A DNA stretch of 64,000 nt from Ralstonia wenshanensis (GCF_021173085.1 NZ_CP076412.1:310001-374000), one strand, 5' to 3'; counted from the first letter of the stretch, positions 9,287 to 16,834 are shown. Notes: generated by a model from the letters alone, not told the origin. A program made the numbers and translations.

Positions 9287-10651
9287 TTACTTCGAGAACC
9301 CGGGCATGGTGGCCGGATCCGCCACCCCCAGGGCAAACGGCCGCCACACAGCGTCGCTTGCGGTATCGCGATCCTGCCCGCCGCTCTGTCCCGGCAGCAT
9401 CTTGTCGATTGGCGCATTGCGTGCCATCGGCTTGACCAGATGGGGCGTGACGATGATCACCAACTCCCGCTCTTCCTGGTTGTAGTTCAGGCGCTTGAAG
9501 AACGTCCCGATGATCGGCACGTCGCCCAGGAACGGCACCTTGTCGACGTTGGACAGCGTCGATCGGCTGACCAGCCCGCCGATGACAAAGCTCTCGCCAT
9601 CGCCGAGTTCAACGGTCGTATCGGCACGGCGCGTGACGATGGCCGGCACCGTTGCGCCATTGAGCGTGACGCCTCGGCTGAAATCCAGGTCGCTCGCTTC
9701 AGGCGCCACTTTCAGGGCGATGCGGTTTTCCGACAGGATCGTCGGTGAAACCGTCAGCCCGATGCCGAACGGCTTGTACTCGATGGTGGTGGTACCCAGC
9801 GCTTGCGGCACGGGAATTGGAATCTCGCCGCCGGCCAGAAAGTTGGCGCTCTGGCCTGACAAAGCAACCAGGCTCGGCTCGGCCAGCACGCGCGCCATGC
9901 CGTTCGATTCCATCAAACTCAGGTTGCCAAAGAGCCCCTTGCTGACTGATCCGATCAGCAGGTTGAATGCCGAGCCGATCGGCATGGTCGACTCGGTCGA
10001 TAACCCTGTCGAGCCGAATGTGTACTTGGTCAGCGATGAGGGGGAGAACGTGCTGAAGCTGAAACCGCCACGCGTGCGGCTAAAGGAGAAGCCCGCTTCC
10101 TTCAGCACCGTCTTGCTGAACTCCACCACACGCACGTCGACCTGCACCGTGCCCGGCACGTTCATCGAGGTGGTGTCGATGACGTTGCCGCCTTTAGGTT
10201 TTTCCCCGCCGCTGGCTACGGCGGCCGAGCGGCGCGCACGGGCAAGCGCGTAGACGTCTTTAGGCTGGCCTGACACGACGGCGCTATCGCCCTGCGCAAC
10301 CACGGCCGGATCGCCCGGCAGAGGCGCCGCGGCGTCCACTTGGACGTTGTAAGTCGTCGCAACGCCGCCCTGCGTCCAGACCATCACGTTGGCCGCGCCC
10401 GGCTTCTTGGCGATGATCAAAACGCTCGTGGCCGTGCCGCGCCCCTTGAGCAGCAACGCATCGGCAATCTCAGGGTTGCCGATGGCAATGCGCTCGAGCG
10501 GTTTGCCCAGGCGAATTTCGCGCTGACTGCCTGTCAGGAGATGAAGCGTCTGGCCGGTCGGTGCCGTCTCGGCAAATGCGCTCGGCACGAAGGCGGCGCA
10601 GCCCAACGCGAGTACGCCCATCCAACCGCGAACCATGGCGGCATCAGTCAT
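9287..10651 (-). CDS. rcpA: RcpA (CpaC) outer-membrane secretin
   Basis: 454 residues from the ATG at 10651. That start has a GAGGAG site six bases upstream; an in-frame start four codons earlier (10663) lacks one. A signal peptide (to about residue 28) is followed by the pilus-secretin N-terminal domain (REIRLGKPLERIAIGNPEIAD) and the secretin core ending in ERELVIIVTPHLVKP. It forms the outer-membrane channel for the Flp fibre. The start overlaps the rcpC stop by eight bases. Confidence 0.93.
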   Translation of the reverse strand: MTDAAMVRGWMGVLALGCAAFVPSAFAETAPTGQTLHLLTGSQREIRLGKPLERIAIGNPEIADALLLKGRGTATSVLIIAKKPGAANVMVWTQGGVATTYNVQVDAAAPLPGDPAVVAQGDSAVVSGQPKDVYALARARRSAAVASGGEKPKGGNVIDTTSMNVPGTVQVDVRVVEFSKTVLKEAGFSFSRTRGGFSFSTFSPSSLTKYTFGSTGLSTESTMPIGSAFNLLIGSVSKGLFGNLSLMESNGMARVLAEPSLVALSGQSANFLAGGEIPIPVPQALGTTTIEYKPFGIGLTVSPTILSENRIALKVAPEASDLDFSRGVTLNGATVPAIVTRRADTTVELGDGESFVIGGLVSRSTLSNVDKVPFLGDVPIIGTFFKRLNYNQEERELVIIVTPHLVKPMARNAPIDKMLPGQSGGQDRDTASDAVWRPFALGVADPATMPGFSK

Positions 10652-11573
10652 GTTGCTCCTCACGTTTTCCTGCGCGGATGATTTCTACGCCGCCGGTGGC
10701 GACCGTATTGGTTCGTGCGGTTGCGCGCGTTGACGCCACCACGGGCAGCGGCGGCACCTGGAGCACCGGCGAGCGCCGCGCCGCCCCTGTCAGGCTGGCA
10801 AGCGATACCCCGGCCTGTGCCACGTCCATCGGATTGCGGTTCGCGGCAGCCAGCAGGGCTGCGTCCTGCGGCTTCACTGTCGGCTCGGCGTCGTCTCCGG
10901 GGTTGCGCAGCGCCAGCAGCAGGCGGCCGCTCTGATGTGCCATCGCCAACTGGCTGACCGCTTCCACCGGCACTGCCAGCACGGCCGTCTTGGCTTGATC
11001 GACCTTGCGCGTGACCCCGGTGTTCTCGGGCTGCTTCTGCGCCCCTTCATTGACGGCCAGCGGGCCAAACGCCAGCACGCGCAGGTGCGGCAACAGCAGG
11101 CGCGCCTGGCTGTCTACGACCTCCTGGCCATCCTTGCGCATCACCAGGAACACATCGACGTAATCGCCCGGCATCACGCGGTTGCCCACGCCGATCACCT
11201 CGTCCACGTTGATGGCGACCGCCCGCTGCCCGGCCTCCACCTGCTGCGCAAGGCCCGACGACAGTTGCGAGGCAATCAACGGCACGCCGACGCCGACCGG
11301 CAGAATGGGTTCACGCCCAACCACCTTCGCCACGTCCGAAAACGCCTCGGCCGGATTGATGGGCAGTTGCTCGACGGCCAGCTGGTCCGCGGTGATGGGC
11401 TTGCCAGCCTCAAGCGGTTTCGTGGTCACGACCACCGGATAGACGGTCTTGCCGTCTTTCTGCGCGGCGACGGGCGCCGGCGGGCGATGCGCCGTCTTCC
11501 ATGCCACGGCGCCAAGAATGGCAGCCAGCAGCAACAGCGCGGCGGCGAAGATCTGGAGGTGTTTGCTGGTCAT
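10644..11573 (-). CDS. rcpC: RcpC (CpaB) pilus assembly protein
   Basis: 309 residues. An N-terminal membrane anchor (about 8-25) is followed by a SAF-type domain (VVTTKPLEAGKPITADQLAV, then VGREPILPVGVGVPLIASQL) and the CpaB core with VMPGDYVDVFLVMRKDG. CpaB/RcpC proteins are periplasmic and associate with the secretin RcpA, whose gene overlaps the end of this one. The ribosome site before the ATG is weak. Confidence 0.9.
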   Translation of the reverse strand: MTSKHLQIFAAALLLLAAILGAVAWKTAHRPPAPVAAQKDGKTVYPVVVTTKPLEAGKPITADQLAVEQLPINPAEAFSDVAKVVGREPILPVGVGVPLIASQLSSGLAQQVEAGQRAVAINVDEVIGVGNRVMPGDYVDVFLVMRKDGQEVVDSQARLLLPHLRVLAFGPLAVNEGAQKQPENTGVTRKVDQAKTAVLAVPVEAVSQLAMAHQSGRLLLALRNPGDDAEPTVKPQDAALLAAANRNPMDVAQAGVSLASLTGAARRSPVLQVPPLPVVASTRATARTNTVATGGVEIIRAGKREEQHD

Positions 11574-11625
11574 CTGGGCGGCGTGTCCGAGCGATCGATC
11601 AAGAGGGGCAGCGAACTGAAAAGTG

Positions 11626-12129
11626 TCAGGAGCCAGGCACCAGCTGCACGACGGCTGAACCCGTCAATGTGTCCGGCGCGGGCAACAGGGGTATCGACGG
11701 CAGCAACGGGTTATTGCCGGAGGTCACGGGCAATGTCAGGACCACGCTCAGGCATTGCATGCCTGCCACGTTCTGGCAATCCACGAGCGGGGTGCTGTTC
11801 TGATTGGTCTGCACCCGTCCGGTAAGGAACGTGGGGAGTACCGACGTCACGGCCGCATAGGCAGCTGCCACGCGTTGCGTGTTGGAAGGCTGATAGCGGA
11901 GCGCGGCGCGTGCGCCCTCTTCCGCCGCCAGGGTCAGCGCCTGCTGCATGGCGAGGATCATGCCGTAGTAGACGATGCCGAGCATGAGCACCAGCAGCAC
12001 CGGCACGACGACGGCAAATTCGACTGAAGCCGCGCCGAGACTGCCTTGCCGCCGGGGGCAGCGGCCAGCATGCGTGCGGACTTGCGGGTGCATGCCAGCA
12101 CCCTCCCGTTCCCGTTGCAATGTCGGCAT
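11626..12129 (-). CDS. tadE: TadE-like minor pilin
   Basis: 167 residues. A basic N-terminus of about 30 residues leads to GAASVEFAVVVPVLLVLMLGIVYYG, the typical TadE signature with a Glu five residues into the hydrophobic segment, and then the helix MQQALTLAAEEGARAAL. TadE is a pseudopilin processed by TadV that helps Flp fibre assembly. The ATG at 12129 has AAAGGAG seven bases upstream, which supports the long start over the Met at codon 13. The gap of 52 bases to rcpC is the largest inside the operon. Confidence 0.88.
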   Translation of the reverse strand: MPTLQREREGAGMHPQVRTHAGRCPRRQGSLGAASVEFAVVVPVLLVLMLGIVYYGMILAMQQALTLAAEEGARAALRYQPSNTQRVAAAYAAVTSVLPTFLTGRVQTNQNSTPLVDCQNVAGMQCLSVVLTLPVTSGNNPLLPSIPLLPAPDTLTGSAVVQLVPGS

Positions 12130-12193
12130 GGCCGACTCCTTTCTTATAGGCTGGCCGCTTGGCGGCTCTTGTTCAACGCTTCAACTGTCTGAA

Positions 12194-12757
12194 CTACATG
12201 CCCGGCAGCCATGGCATGCGCATCGCCTGGGGCACCCATGGCAGGCTCAGCAACCCGATTGCCATATAGGCGGCGTACGGGATGCCGCGGCGCCCTGCCT
12301 GAGCGGTGTCCCAACGCACGATCGCTGGGCACACGCGCATCATGATCCACGCAGGTGGCGACGACGCATCGAACTGGCGTAACACCATGATGGCGAGCGC
12401 ATGCAGGCCGGAAATCATGCTCGAGACAAGCCACACGGCCACAAGGCCATGCCAGCCAGCAAGCAGGCCGACGACAGTGAAGAACTTCACGTCGCCGGCG
12501 CCCATCCAGCCAACCGCATACAGCGGCAGGAAGCAGGCAAATGCGATCGCCCCGCCGAGCCAGAAGTCCTGCCAGTCATAGGCAAGGTGCTGTACCCCAC
12601 CGAACTCAATCAGAGCGACGGACAGCATTACCCCCGCCACAACGAGCCAGTTCGGCACCCGCCGAGCGCGGAAATCCAGCGTGATTGCAAGAACGGAAAG
12701 GACTACGACCCCTGCCCAGCCGGGCGTATCGACGTGGCCGTACCAGGTTGCTAGCAA
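12194..12757 (-). CDS. tadV: TadV (CpaA) prepilin peptidase
   Basis: 187 residues, an inner-membrane aspartic protease of the A24 family that cleaves Flp and TadE/TadG leaders. Both catalytic Asp motifs are visible: LDFRARRVPN near residue 28 and GWMGAGDVKF near 85. Six or so membrane segments are seen. No ATG or GTG is available before the first motif. The likely start is TTG at 12757, inside the last codons of flp, so tadV is probably translated only when flp is. The start is the uncertain part; the family is clear. Confidence 0.85.
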   Translation of the reverse strand: MLATWYGHVDTPGWAGVVVLSVLAITLDFRARRVPNWLVVAGVMLSVALIEFGGVQHLAYDWQDFWLGGAIAFACFLPLYAVGWMGAGDVKFFTVVGLLAGWHGLVAVWLVSSMISGLHALAIMVLRQFDASSPPAWIMMRVCPAIVRWDTAQAGRRGIPYAAYMAIGLLSLPWVPQAMRMPWLPGM

Positions 12758-12930
12758 GCCACGTTCTTGTTGACGGCTTGGCAGATAGACGCAAACACGC
12801 TCTCAAGCTTGGTGCCGAGCGTGGACACGATCGTCACGATCGCTGCTGCGATGAGGCCAGCGATCATGCCGTACTCGACGGCAGTGGCACCTTGTTCGTC
12901 ACGGATGAACTTCAGAATGGCGTTCTTCAT
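12751..12930 (-). CDS. flp: Flp major pilin precursor
   Basis: 59 residues, MKNAILKFIRDEQGATAVEYG then a hydrophobic helix (GMIAGLIAAAIVTIVSTLG) and a short C-terminal tail with two Cys (residues 50 and 59) that may form a disulfide. The leader is cut after Gly14 (G/ATAVEYG is the Flp motif) by TadV. An AGGAGAG ribosome site lies seven bases before the ATG. It is the first gene of the tad operon and is read leftward from the long intergenic region 12931-13497. Confidence 0.96.
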   Translation of the reverse strand: MKNAILKFIRDEQGATAVEYGMIAGLIAAAIVTIVSTLGTKLESVFASICQAVNKNVAC

Positions 12931-13084
12931 GATCTCTCTCCTGTTTGCACTCGCCCGCGGATGTGTTGATCCCGACCAGCTTTCGGCGCTCCAACCTTAG
13001 CCAGTTCATATTTGGTAATAGCAAATTAAACGCATGGGGATTTACTGCGATGACACGACCAGCAAAAAAATCTCGCCGCCCGCG

Positions 13085-13104
13085 CCGTTCCACTAATGGA
13101 ACGG
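13085..13104 (-). promoter_or_regulatory. Perfect 8-4-8 inverted repeat in flp leader region
   Basis: CCGTTCCA-CTAA-TGGAACGG, about 155 bases before the flp start codon. On the minus strand it is followed 14 bases later by a run of seven T. It could be an operator or an RNA hairpin that attenuates flp transcription. Sequence alone does not decide. Confidence 0.5.
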
Positions 13105-13187
13105 AATTCAAACATCACCGAACGGAGTGTCCCGCACACGCCCGATGATCAACCGCACGCCCCCATGGGCATTCATTTTTTGCGGCG

Positions 13188-13218
13188 TGTCACGTATGTC
13201 ACGTAACACCCCGTAACG
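13188..13218 (+). promoter_or_regulatory. Candidate activator site upstream of flp: tandem TGTCACGTA plus GTAACG
   Basis: Two exact back-to-back copies of TGTCACGTA (13188-13196, 13197-13205), the second running into ACACCCCGTAACG. The second copy reads TGTCACGT-N8-GTAACG, almost the same as TGTCACGT-N6-GTAACG on the minus strand at 14841-14822 between the divergent lipoprotein promoters. The site is about 130-170 bases upstream of the candidate flp promoter, a usual distance for a sigma-54 activator. Confidence 0.5.
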
Positions 13219-13432
13219 AATTTATAGGCGTGCGGCATCGCAAACAAAATAACTCAATTGAGGTACTTGCCTGAAATTAGAGTGAAACCTCTATTTAATG
13301 CCGTTAAAGATGCGCCAACCCTCTGAAAACTAATGGAAATCCCCTAATGATCCTAAGACTAGATCGATTATCAGGATGGGTTTCCCATTAATTCTCGGGG
13401 CCAGTCTGAACGCTCCCCATTTCTGTCCAGGC

Positions 13433-13470
13433 AAAAAAAGGATGCGCGAGCGACGGGAACACGCCCGCGC
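13433..13470 (-). terminator. Rho-independent terminator of the leftward lipoprotein gene
   Basis: Read on the minus strand, a nine-base GC stem with one mismatch (GCGCGGGCG / CGCTCGCGC) and nine-base loop is followed by a run of seven T. It lies 28 bases after the stop codon at 13498. Confidence 0.65.
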
Positions 13471-13497
13471 ACCTTCAAGAGCACAGACAGGTACTGC

Positions 13498-14613
13498 TCA
13501 GTGCGCCAGGCTGCCAACGCCGCCCAGCAAATTGGTGACAGGGGCCAGCGGATTGCTGCTGCCCGATGCGCCGCCGGCCGCGCTGGTCGCGCCGCTCAGC
13601 AGGTTGGTGACAGGAGCCAGCGGGTTGCTGCCGCCGGCCGCGCCGCCCAGCAGGCCCGTGACGGGGGCCAGAGGGTTGGAGCCTCCAGCAGCGCCACCCA
13701 GCAAGCCGGTCAACGGAGCCAGCGGGTTCGTGCCGCCGGTGCCGCCGAGCAGGCCTCCCAGCGGATTGCTGCCCGCCGAACCGCCGGTCGTTGCGACGCC
13801 GCCCACCGCCGCAACCGTGGTGCCGAGTGAAGTCACCACCGGGCCCAAATTCGAGACCACCGGCACGCCGGTTCCGGTGATGGTGTTGCCGGCACCCGCC
13901 ACGCCGCCGCCAACGGTCCCCAACAGGTTGTTCAAGGCCCCGCCCAGGCCCGTCGAATCGCCAATCATCTGGGTGGCGCCGCTGACCTGCGTAGTCACCG
14001 GCACGATGGCCGTGCTCAGTTGCTGCGTCACCTGCTGAACCGCGCCGGACGACAGTGCGCTACCCAGCAACGTGCCGCCGCCGATCAGCGCTTGGCCGAT
14101 CTGCTGAACGCCGCCGCCCACCGGCTGGGTGATCGGTGCGAGCGGTGCGCCAGAGCCTTGGCCGAGGCCCTGCACGAGGGAGCCGGCGCTTACGGTTGCC
14201 TGGCCGAGGTCCGTCACGACATTGCCGGTGCTGGCCACCGTCGTGCCGATCGGGTTGGGGTTCTGACCCATCTTGCCAAGCCCGGTCTGGATGCCGAGAC
14301 CGAGATCGCTAACCGCTTTGCCCGTGTTGTCCACGGTGCCGCCGAGGCCTGCCTTGGCTTGGTCCGACAAGCCTGGAATGTTTGCGTTTTGGAGCGTTGA
14401 GCCCAGGCTGCTGACTGCCTGGCCGGTCGCCACAACGGTGTTGCCGGTGCCGTTTGCGACCTTGCCGACGGGGGTCACGCCCGTCGTGTCGCTCGGGCTC
14501 GGATTCGGCGAACTGCCGGAGCCGGAGCCTCCCGAAGAGCAAGCCGCCAGCATGAGAGCGGCAACAGCGCAGGCCAAGGGCGCAACGCGCATGGAGTGTC
14601 GAATGTGAGTCAT
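13498..14613 (-). CDS. Gly-rich repeat lipoprotein (collagen-like annotation type), paralogue A
   Basis: 371 residues from the ATG at 14613, which has an AAGGGGACGG site; an earlier in-frame ATG at 14688 would put the signal peptide too far in. The signal ends in lipobox LMLAAC. A Ser/Gly/Pro linker precedes a long region of short Gly/Thr/Val-rich pseudo-repeats (TGNTVVATGQAVSSLGS style, perhaps beta-roll or stacked hairpins) and then C-terminal 17-residue repeats GGSNPLAPVTGLLGGAA. It is clearly homologous to the divergent gene at 15103. Ralstonia proteins of this type are often named collagen-like, though true Gly-X-Y runs are absent. A sigma-54 promoter lies 71 bases upstream. Role unknown; surface or outer-membrane location inferred. 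Confidence 0.8.
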   Translation of the reverse strand: MTHIRHSMRVAPLACAVAALMLAACSSGGSGSGSSPNPSPSDTTGVTPVGKVANGTGNTVVATGQAVSSLGSTLQNANIPGLSDQAKAGLGGTVDNTGKAVSDLGLGIQTGLGKMGQNPNPIGTTVASTGNVVTDLGQATVSAGSLVQGLGQGSGAPLAPITQPVGGGVQQIGQALIGGGTLLGSALSSGAVQQVTQQLSTAIVPVTTQVSGATQMIGDSTGLGGALNNLLGTVGGGVAGAGNTITGTGVPVVSNLGPVVTSLGTTVAAVGGVATTGGSAGSNPLGGLLGGTGGTNPLAPLTGLLGGAAGGSNPLAPVTGLLGGAAGGSNPLAPVTNLLSGATSAAGGASGSSNPLAPVTNLLGGVGSLAH

Positions 14614-14683
14614 GGTCCGTCCCCTTCTTGGAATGATGTGTCTTGATGTCTGAGCTCGGTATTGCGGACTGCGGGCCACATTC

Positions 14684-14699
14684 TGCAAATGGCATGCCA
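14684..14699 (-). promoter_or_regulatory. Sigma-54 (-24/-12) promoter of lipoprotein A
   Basis: On the minus strand TGGCAT-GCCAT-TTGCA, one mismatch from TGGCAC-N5-TTGCA and with the required GG-N10-GC spacing. The start site would be near 14673, giving a leader of about 60 bases before the ATG at 14613. Confidence 0.75.
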
Positions 14700-14821
14700 G
14701 GCGCAGTAGAAGGCGGATTCAGTTTTCAAAGGACGGCGTGGTTATTGGTTTTGTAGGCAGCGCGCCAGGTATTACCCGGCCCTGAACACAGACCGTTTCC
14801 CTCCCAAATCCGTGTTCCGAG

Positions 14822-14841
14822 CGTTACGACGTAACGTGACA
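14822..14841 (-). promoter_or_regulatory. Candidate activator site shared with flp region
   Basis: Minus strand TGTCACGT-N6-GTAACG, containing the perfect palindrome CGTTACG-A-CGTAACG (14822-14836). It is about 140 bases upstream of one sigma-54 promoter and about 180 upstream of the other, so it could serve both. A close match lies at 13197-13218 upstream of flp. Confidence 0.55.
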
Positions 14842-14983
14842 CGGGAACACATTCACCTCGGACATAACCCCATGAGCAAACGTTTAACCCCCACTTTGGT
14901 GGGGTATGTAAATCCCATATTCGGATTAGTTTTCACAATCTCTCCATTTTTATTGAGCCAAGCACAGCAAATTCCGAGAGCCC

Positions 14984-15000
14984 ATTACGCAATGCGTAAT
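14984..15000. promoter_or_regulatory. Perfect 8-1-8 palindrome next to sigma-54 promoter
   Basis: ATTACGCA-A-TGCGTAAT ends ten bases before the -24 element of the plus-strand promoter. It shares TTACG/CGTAA half-sites with the palindrome at 14822-14836. Its closeness to the promoter would suit repression or fine control better than classic sigma-54 activation. Confidence 0.5.
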
Positions 15001-15010
15001 AATGGCGACA

Positions 15011-15026
15011 TGGCACACCGTTTGCA
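15011..15026 (+). promoter_or_regulatory. Sigma-54 (-24/-12) promoter of lipoprotein B
   Basis: TGGCAC-ACCGT-TTGCA is an exact match to the sigma-54 consensus with correct spacing. The start site would be near 15037, about 66 bases before the ATG at 15103. Confidence 0.85.
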
Positions 15027-15102
15027 GAGTCCGGCCACCTCACATCGACAGTGAGACATTTTCCAGCTGACTAAAGCGGACTTTTAAAACGGGAGATCCA
15101 TC

Positions 15103-16566
15103 ATGAATAAGAACATCAAGTGCCTGGCCGCCACCATGGCAAGCCTGTTGGTTTTGGGTGGTTGCGCCAGCTCCGGCTCCGGGGACATGGGCAGTTCGCT
15201 GGGAGGCTCGAACGGCGGCGGCTCCAATAACAACGGCAGCGGTTCAACGCCGACGCCTTCGCCTTCGCCGTCCCCCTCCCCGTCGCCCTCTCCTTCGCCG
15301 TCCCCCAGCCCGACGCCGGCGCCCGCTCCGCTGACGCCGACTGGCGCCGTCCTCAACAATACGGGCGGCATCGTGACGGCGGCCGGCTCGACTGTGAGCG
15401 GCCTCGGCAAGACCATCGCCACCGCACCGCTGCCCTCGCAACTGAGCGGCGTGCAGACCGGCCTGGGCGGTGTGGTTGAAAACGCCGGCGCGACGGTTTC
15501 GGCGCTGGGCACGGGCGTACAGGACGGATTGGGCAGCATCGGTCGCAACGCCAATCCGGTCGGCACCACGGTTTCCAGCCTCGGGAATGTGGTGACCGGC
15601 GCAGGCAACACGGTCACGAGCGCCGGCACGTTGGTCAATAACCTGGGCACTGGCCCGCTGGCGCCGCTGGCTCCGGTGACAACACCCCTGGCAGGCGTGG
15701 TCACGCAAGTCGGTCAAGCAGTTGCAAACGGGGGCGGCACGCTGGGCACAGCGCTGTCGAGTGGCCCCGTCGAGCAACTCACGCAGCAGCTGAGCACGGC
15801 CATCGTGCCGCTGACCTCGCAGATCACCAGCGGTACGCAGACACTGGGCGCGGCCACGGGCCTCGGGTCGCCGGCAAACACGCTGCTGGGCACGATTGGC
15901 GGCGCGGTGGCCAATGGCGGCACGACCCTCACCGCAGCGAACGTTCCAGTGGTGAGCGGCCTGGGTGGCGTGGTGACGGCCACGGGCAACACGGTTGCCG
16001 CACTGGGCGGCGTGGTGTATTCGCCAACAGCATCGGGCGGCAACCCGCTGGCTCCGATTACCGGCGCACTCGGCGGTCTTGGCGGCGCGGGCGGCTCCAA
16101 TCCGCTGGCTCCCATCACAGGCTTACTGGGCGGCCTGGGTGGCGCGACGGGCGGCAGCAACCCGCTCGCCCCGATCACCGGCGCACTCGGCGGTCTTGGC
16201 GGCGCTGGCGGTGCCAATCCGTTGGCTCCGATCACGGGTTTGGTAGGCGGCCTGGGTGGCGCGACGGGCGGCAGCAGCCCGCTCGCTCCGATCACCGGCG
16301 CACTTGGTGGTCTCGGCGGCGCTGGTGGCGCCAACCCGCTGGCGCCCATCACTAGCGCACTGGGCGGCCTGGGTGGCGCAGCCGGCGGTGCCAGCAACCC
16401 GCTCGGCCCCGTCAGCACGCTCACGGCTCCGGTTGGCAACGTGGTCACCACGGTAGGCACGGGCTTGGCGTCGGCCGGCGGGGCCACACCGCTGGCGCCG
16501 GTCACTGGCGCGGTGGGCGGTCTGCTGGGCACGGTGGGCACCGCACTGGGCGGCACGCCCCGCTGA
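15103..16566 (+). CDS. Gly-rich repeat lipoprotein (collagen-like annotation type), paralogue B
   Basis: 487 residues with a good GGGAG ribosome site. The signal peptide ends in lipobox LVLGGC (Cys 22). After a Gly/Ser/Asn linker comes a Ser-Pro run (about 50-73), then the Gly/Thr/Val pseudo-repeat region shared with paralogue A (including QLTQQLSTAIVPLTSQ), then about six C-terminal repeats of 19-20 residues, GGSNPLAPITGALGGLGGA. The Ser-Pro run resembles a wall- or envelope-spanning stalk. No catalytic motif is seen. Sigma-54 control is suggested by the exact promoter match upstream. A surface or biofilm-matrix role is inferred only from the lipoprotein signal, the repeats and the tad neighbourhood. 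Confidence 0.82.
   Translation: MNKNIKCLAATMASLLVLGGCASSGSGDMGSSLGGSNGGGSNNNGSGSTPTPSPSPSPSPSPSPSPSPSPTPAPAPLTPTGAVLNNTGGIVTAAGSTVSGLGKTIATAPLPSQLSGVQTGLGGVVENAGATVSALGTGVQDGLGSIGRNANPVGTTVSSLGNVVTGAGNTVTSAGTLVNNLGTGPLAPLAPVTTPLAGVVTQVGQAVANGGGTLGTALSSGPVEQLTQQLSTAIVPLTSQITSGTQTLGAATGLGSPANTLLGTIGGAVANGGTTLTAANVPVVSGLGGVVTATGNTVAALGGVVYSPTASGGNPLAPITGALGGLGGAGGSNPLAPITGLLGGLGGATGGSNPLAPITGALGGLGGAGGANPLAPITGLVGGLGGATGGSSPLAPITGALGGLGGAGGANPLAPITSALGGLGGAAGGASNPLGPVSTLTAPVGNVVTTVGTGLASAGGATPLAPVTGAVGGLLGTVGTALGGTPR
15247..15330 (+). repeat. Short tandem repeat coding a Ser-Pro stalk
   Basis: Imperfect six-base units of the CCTTCG / CCGTCC kind code for about eleven Ser-Pro pairs. Changes in copy number would lengthen or shorten the stalk without shifting the frame. 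Confidence 0.7.
16036..16395 (+). repeat. Tandem 57-60 base repeats in lipoprotein B
   Basis: About six units, each coding for a variant of GSNPLAPITGALGGLGGA. Units alternate between an ALGGLGGAG form and an LLGGLGGATG form, giving a higher-order period of about 117 bases (39 residues), which points to duplication of a pair of units. Confidence 0.8.
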
Positions 16567-16582
16567 TCCAGGCTCTGCGCTT

Positions 16583-16612
16583 CGGCGGACCGGCTATCAC
16601 GCCAGTCCGCCG
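16583..16612 (+). terminator. Strong hairpin after lipoprotein B, likely terminator
   Basis: CGGCGGAC-C-GGC pairs with GCC-A-GTCCGCCG around loop TATCAC, 16 bases after the stop codon. No good T-run follows, so it may act as a weak terminator or only stabilise the mRNA end. A second perfect nine-base hairpin lies at 16633-16655. Confidence 0.45.
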
Positions 16613-16834
16613 CTGTCACGTTTCAAACGCACCGATGCCGCGCAATGCGGCATCGTCATTGGGCTGGCTGCCACGCACCGACGCATCCCAGTATTTACCT
16701 GGGCCGTTGCGTCGCGTGAACGCTCCCTCTATGTGTCTTGTTGTAAAGCACCATGTCTCGCGGTTATCGTTTGATGCAACGCGCGGCTGCACGGCTTCGC
16801 GATACCACAAACGAAAACCACGGAGGAGACAGGC

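Larger units (their letters stand above)
12931..13497. other. Intergenic region upstream of flp
   Basis: Over 560 bases with no convincing gene, more A+T-rich than the flanks. It holds the presumed flp promoter, a perfect 8-4-8 inverted repeat (13085-13104), two tandem copies of TGTCACGTA with a following GTAACG (13188-13218), and near 13433-13470 the terminator of the neighbouring lipoprotein gene. A GG-N10-GC spaced sequence on the minus strand, CTGGTCGTGTCATCGCAG at 13045-13062, could be a poor sigma-54 promoter for flp. Confidence 0.6.
14614..15102. promoter_or_regulatory. Divergent sigma-54 control region of two lipoprotein genes
   Basis: Nearly 490 bases between the two start codons, A+T-rich in the middle, with no gene. 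In order: minus-strand sigma-54 promoter (14684-14699), palindrome CGTTACG-A-CGTAACG (14822-14836) inside a wider GTGTTCC...GGAACAC pair (14812-14850), hairpin CCCCAC-TTTG-GTGGGG (14889-14904), palindrome ATTACGCA-A-TGCGTAAT (14984-15000), plus-strand sigma-54 promoter (15011-15026). The layout suits one shared activator. Confidence 0.6.

Noticed and set aside
13045..13062. Sigma-54 promoter for flp
   Set aside because: Only the GG-N10-GC spacing and a few consensus bases fit; kept as a weak possibility in the intergenic entry, not as a feature.
14812..15054. 80-codon rightward frame between the lipoproteins
   Set aside because: It covers the sigma-54 promoter and palindromes, has no ribosome site, and has no family signal.
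16614..16621. Third copy of TGTCACGT before the TpsB gene
   Set aside because: An eight-base match is expected about twice by chance in 64 kb on both strands, and the GTAACG half is missing.
16691..16705. GTATTTACCTGGGCC resembling GTATTACCCGGCC at 14769-14781
   Set aside because: The alignment needs two gaps, so a shared operator is not supported.
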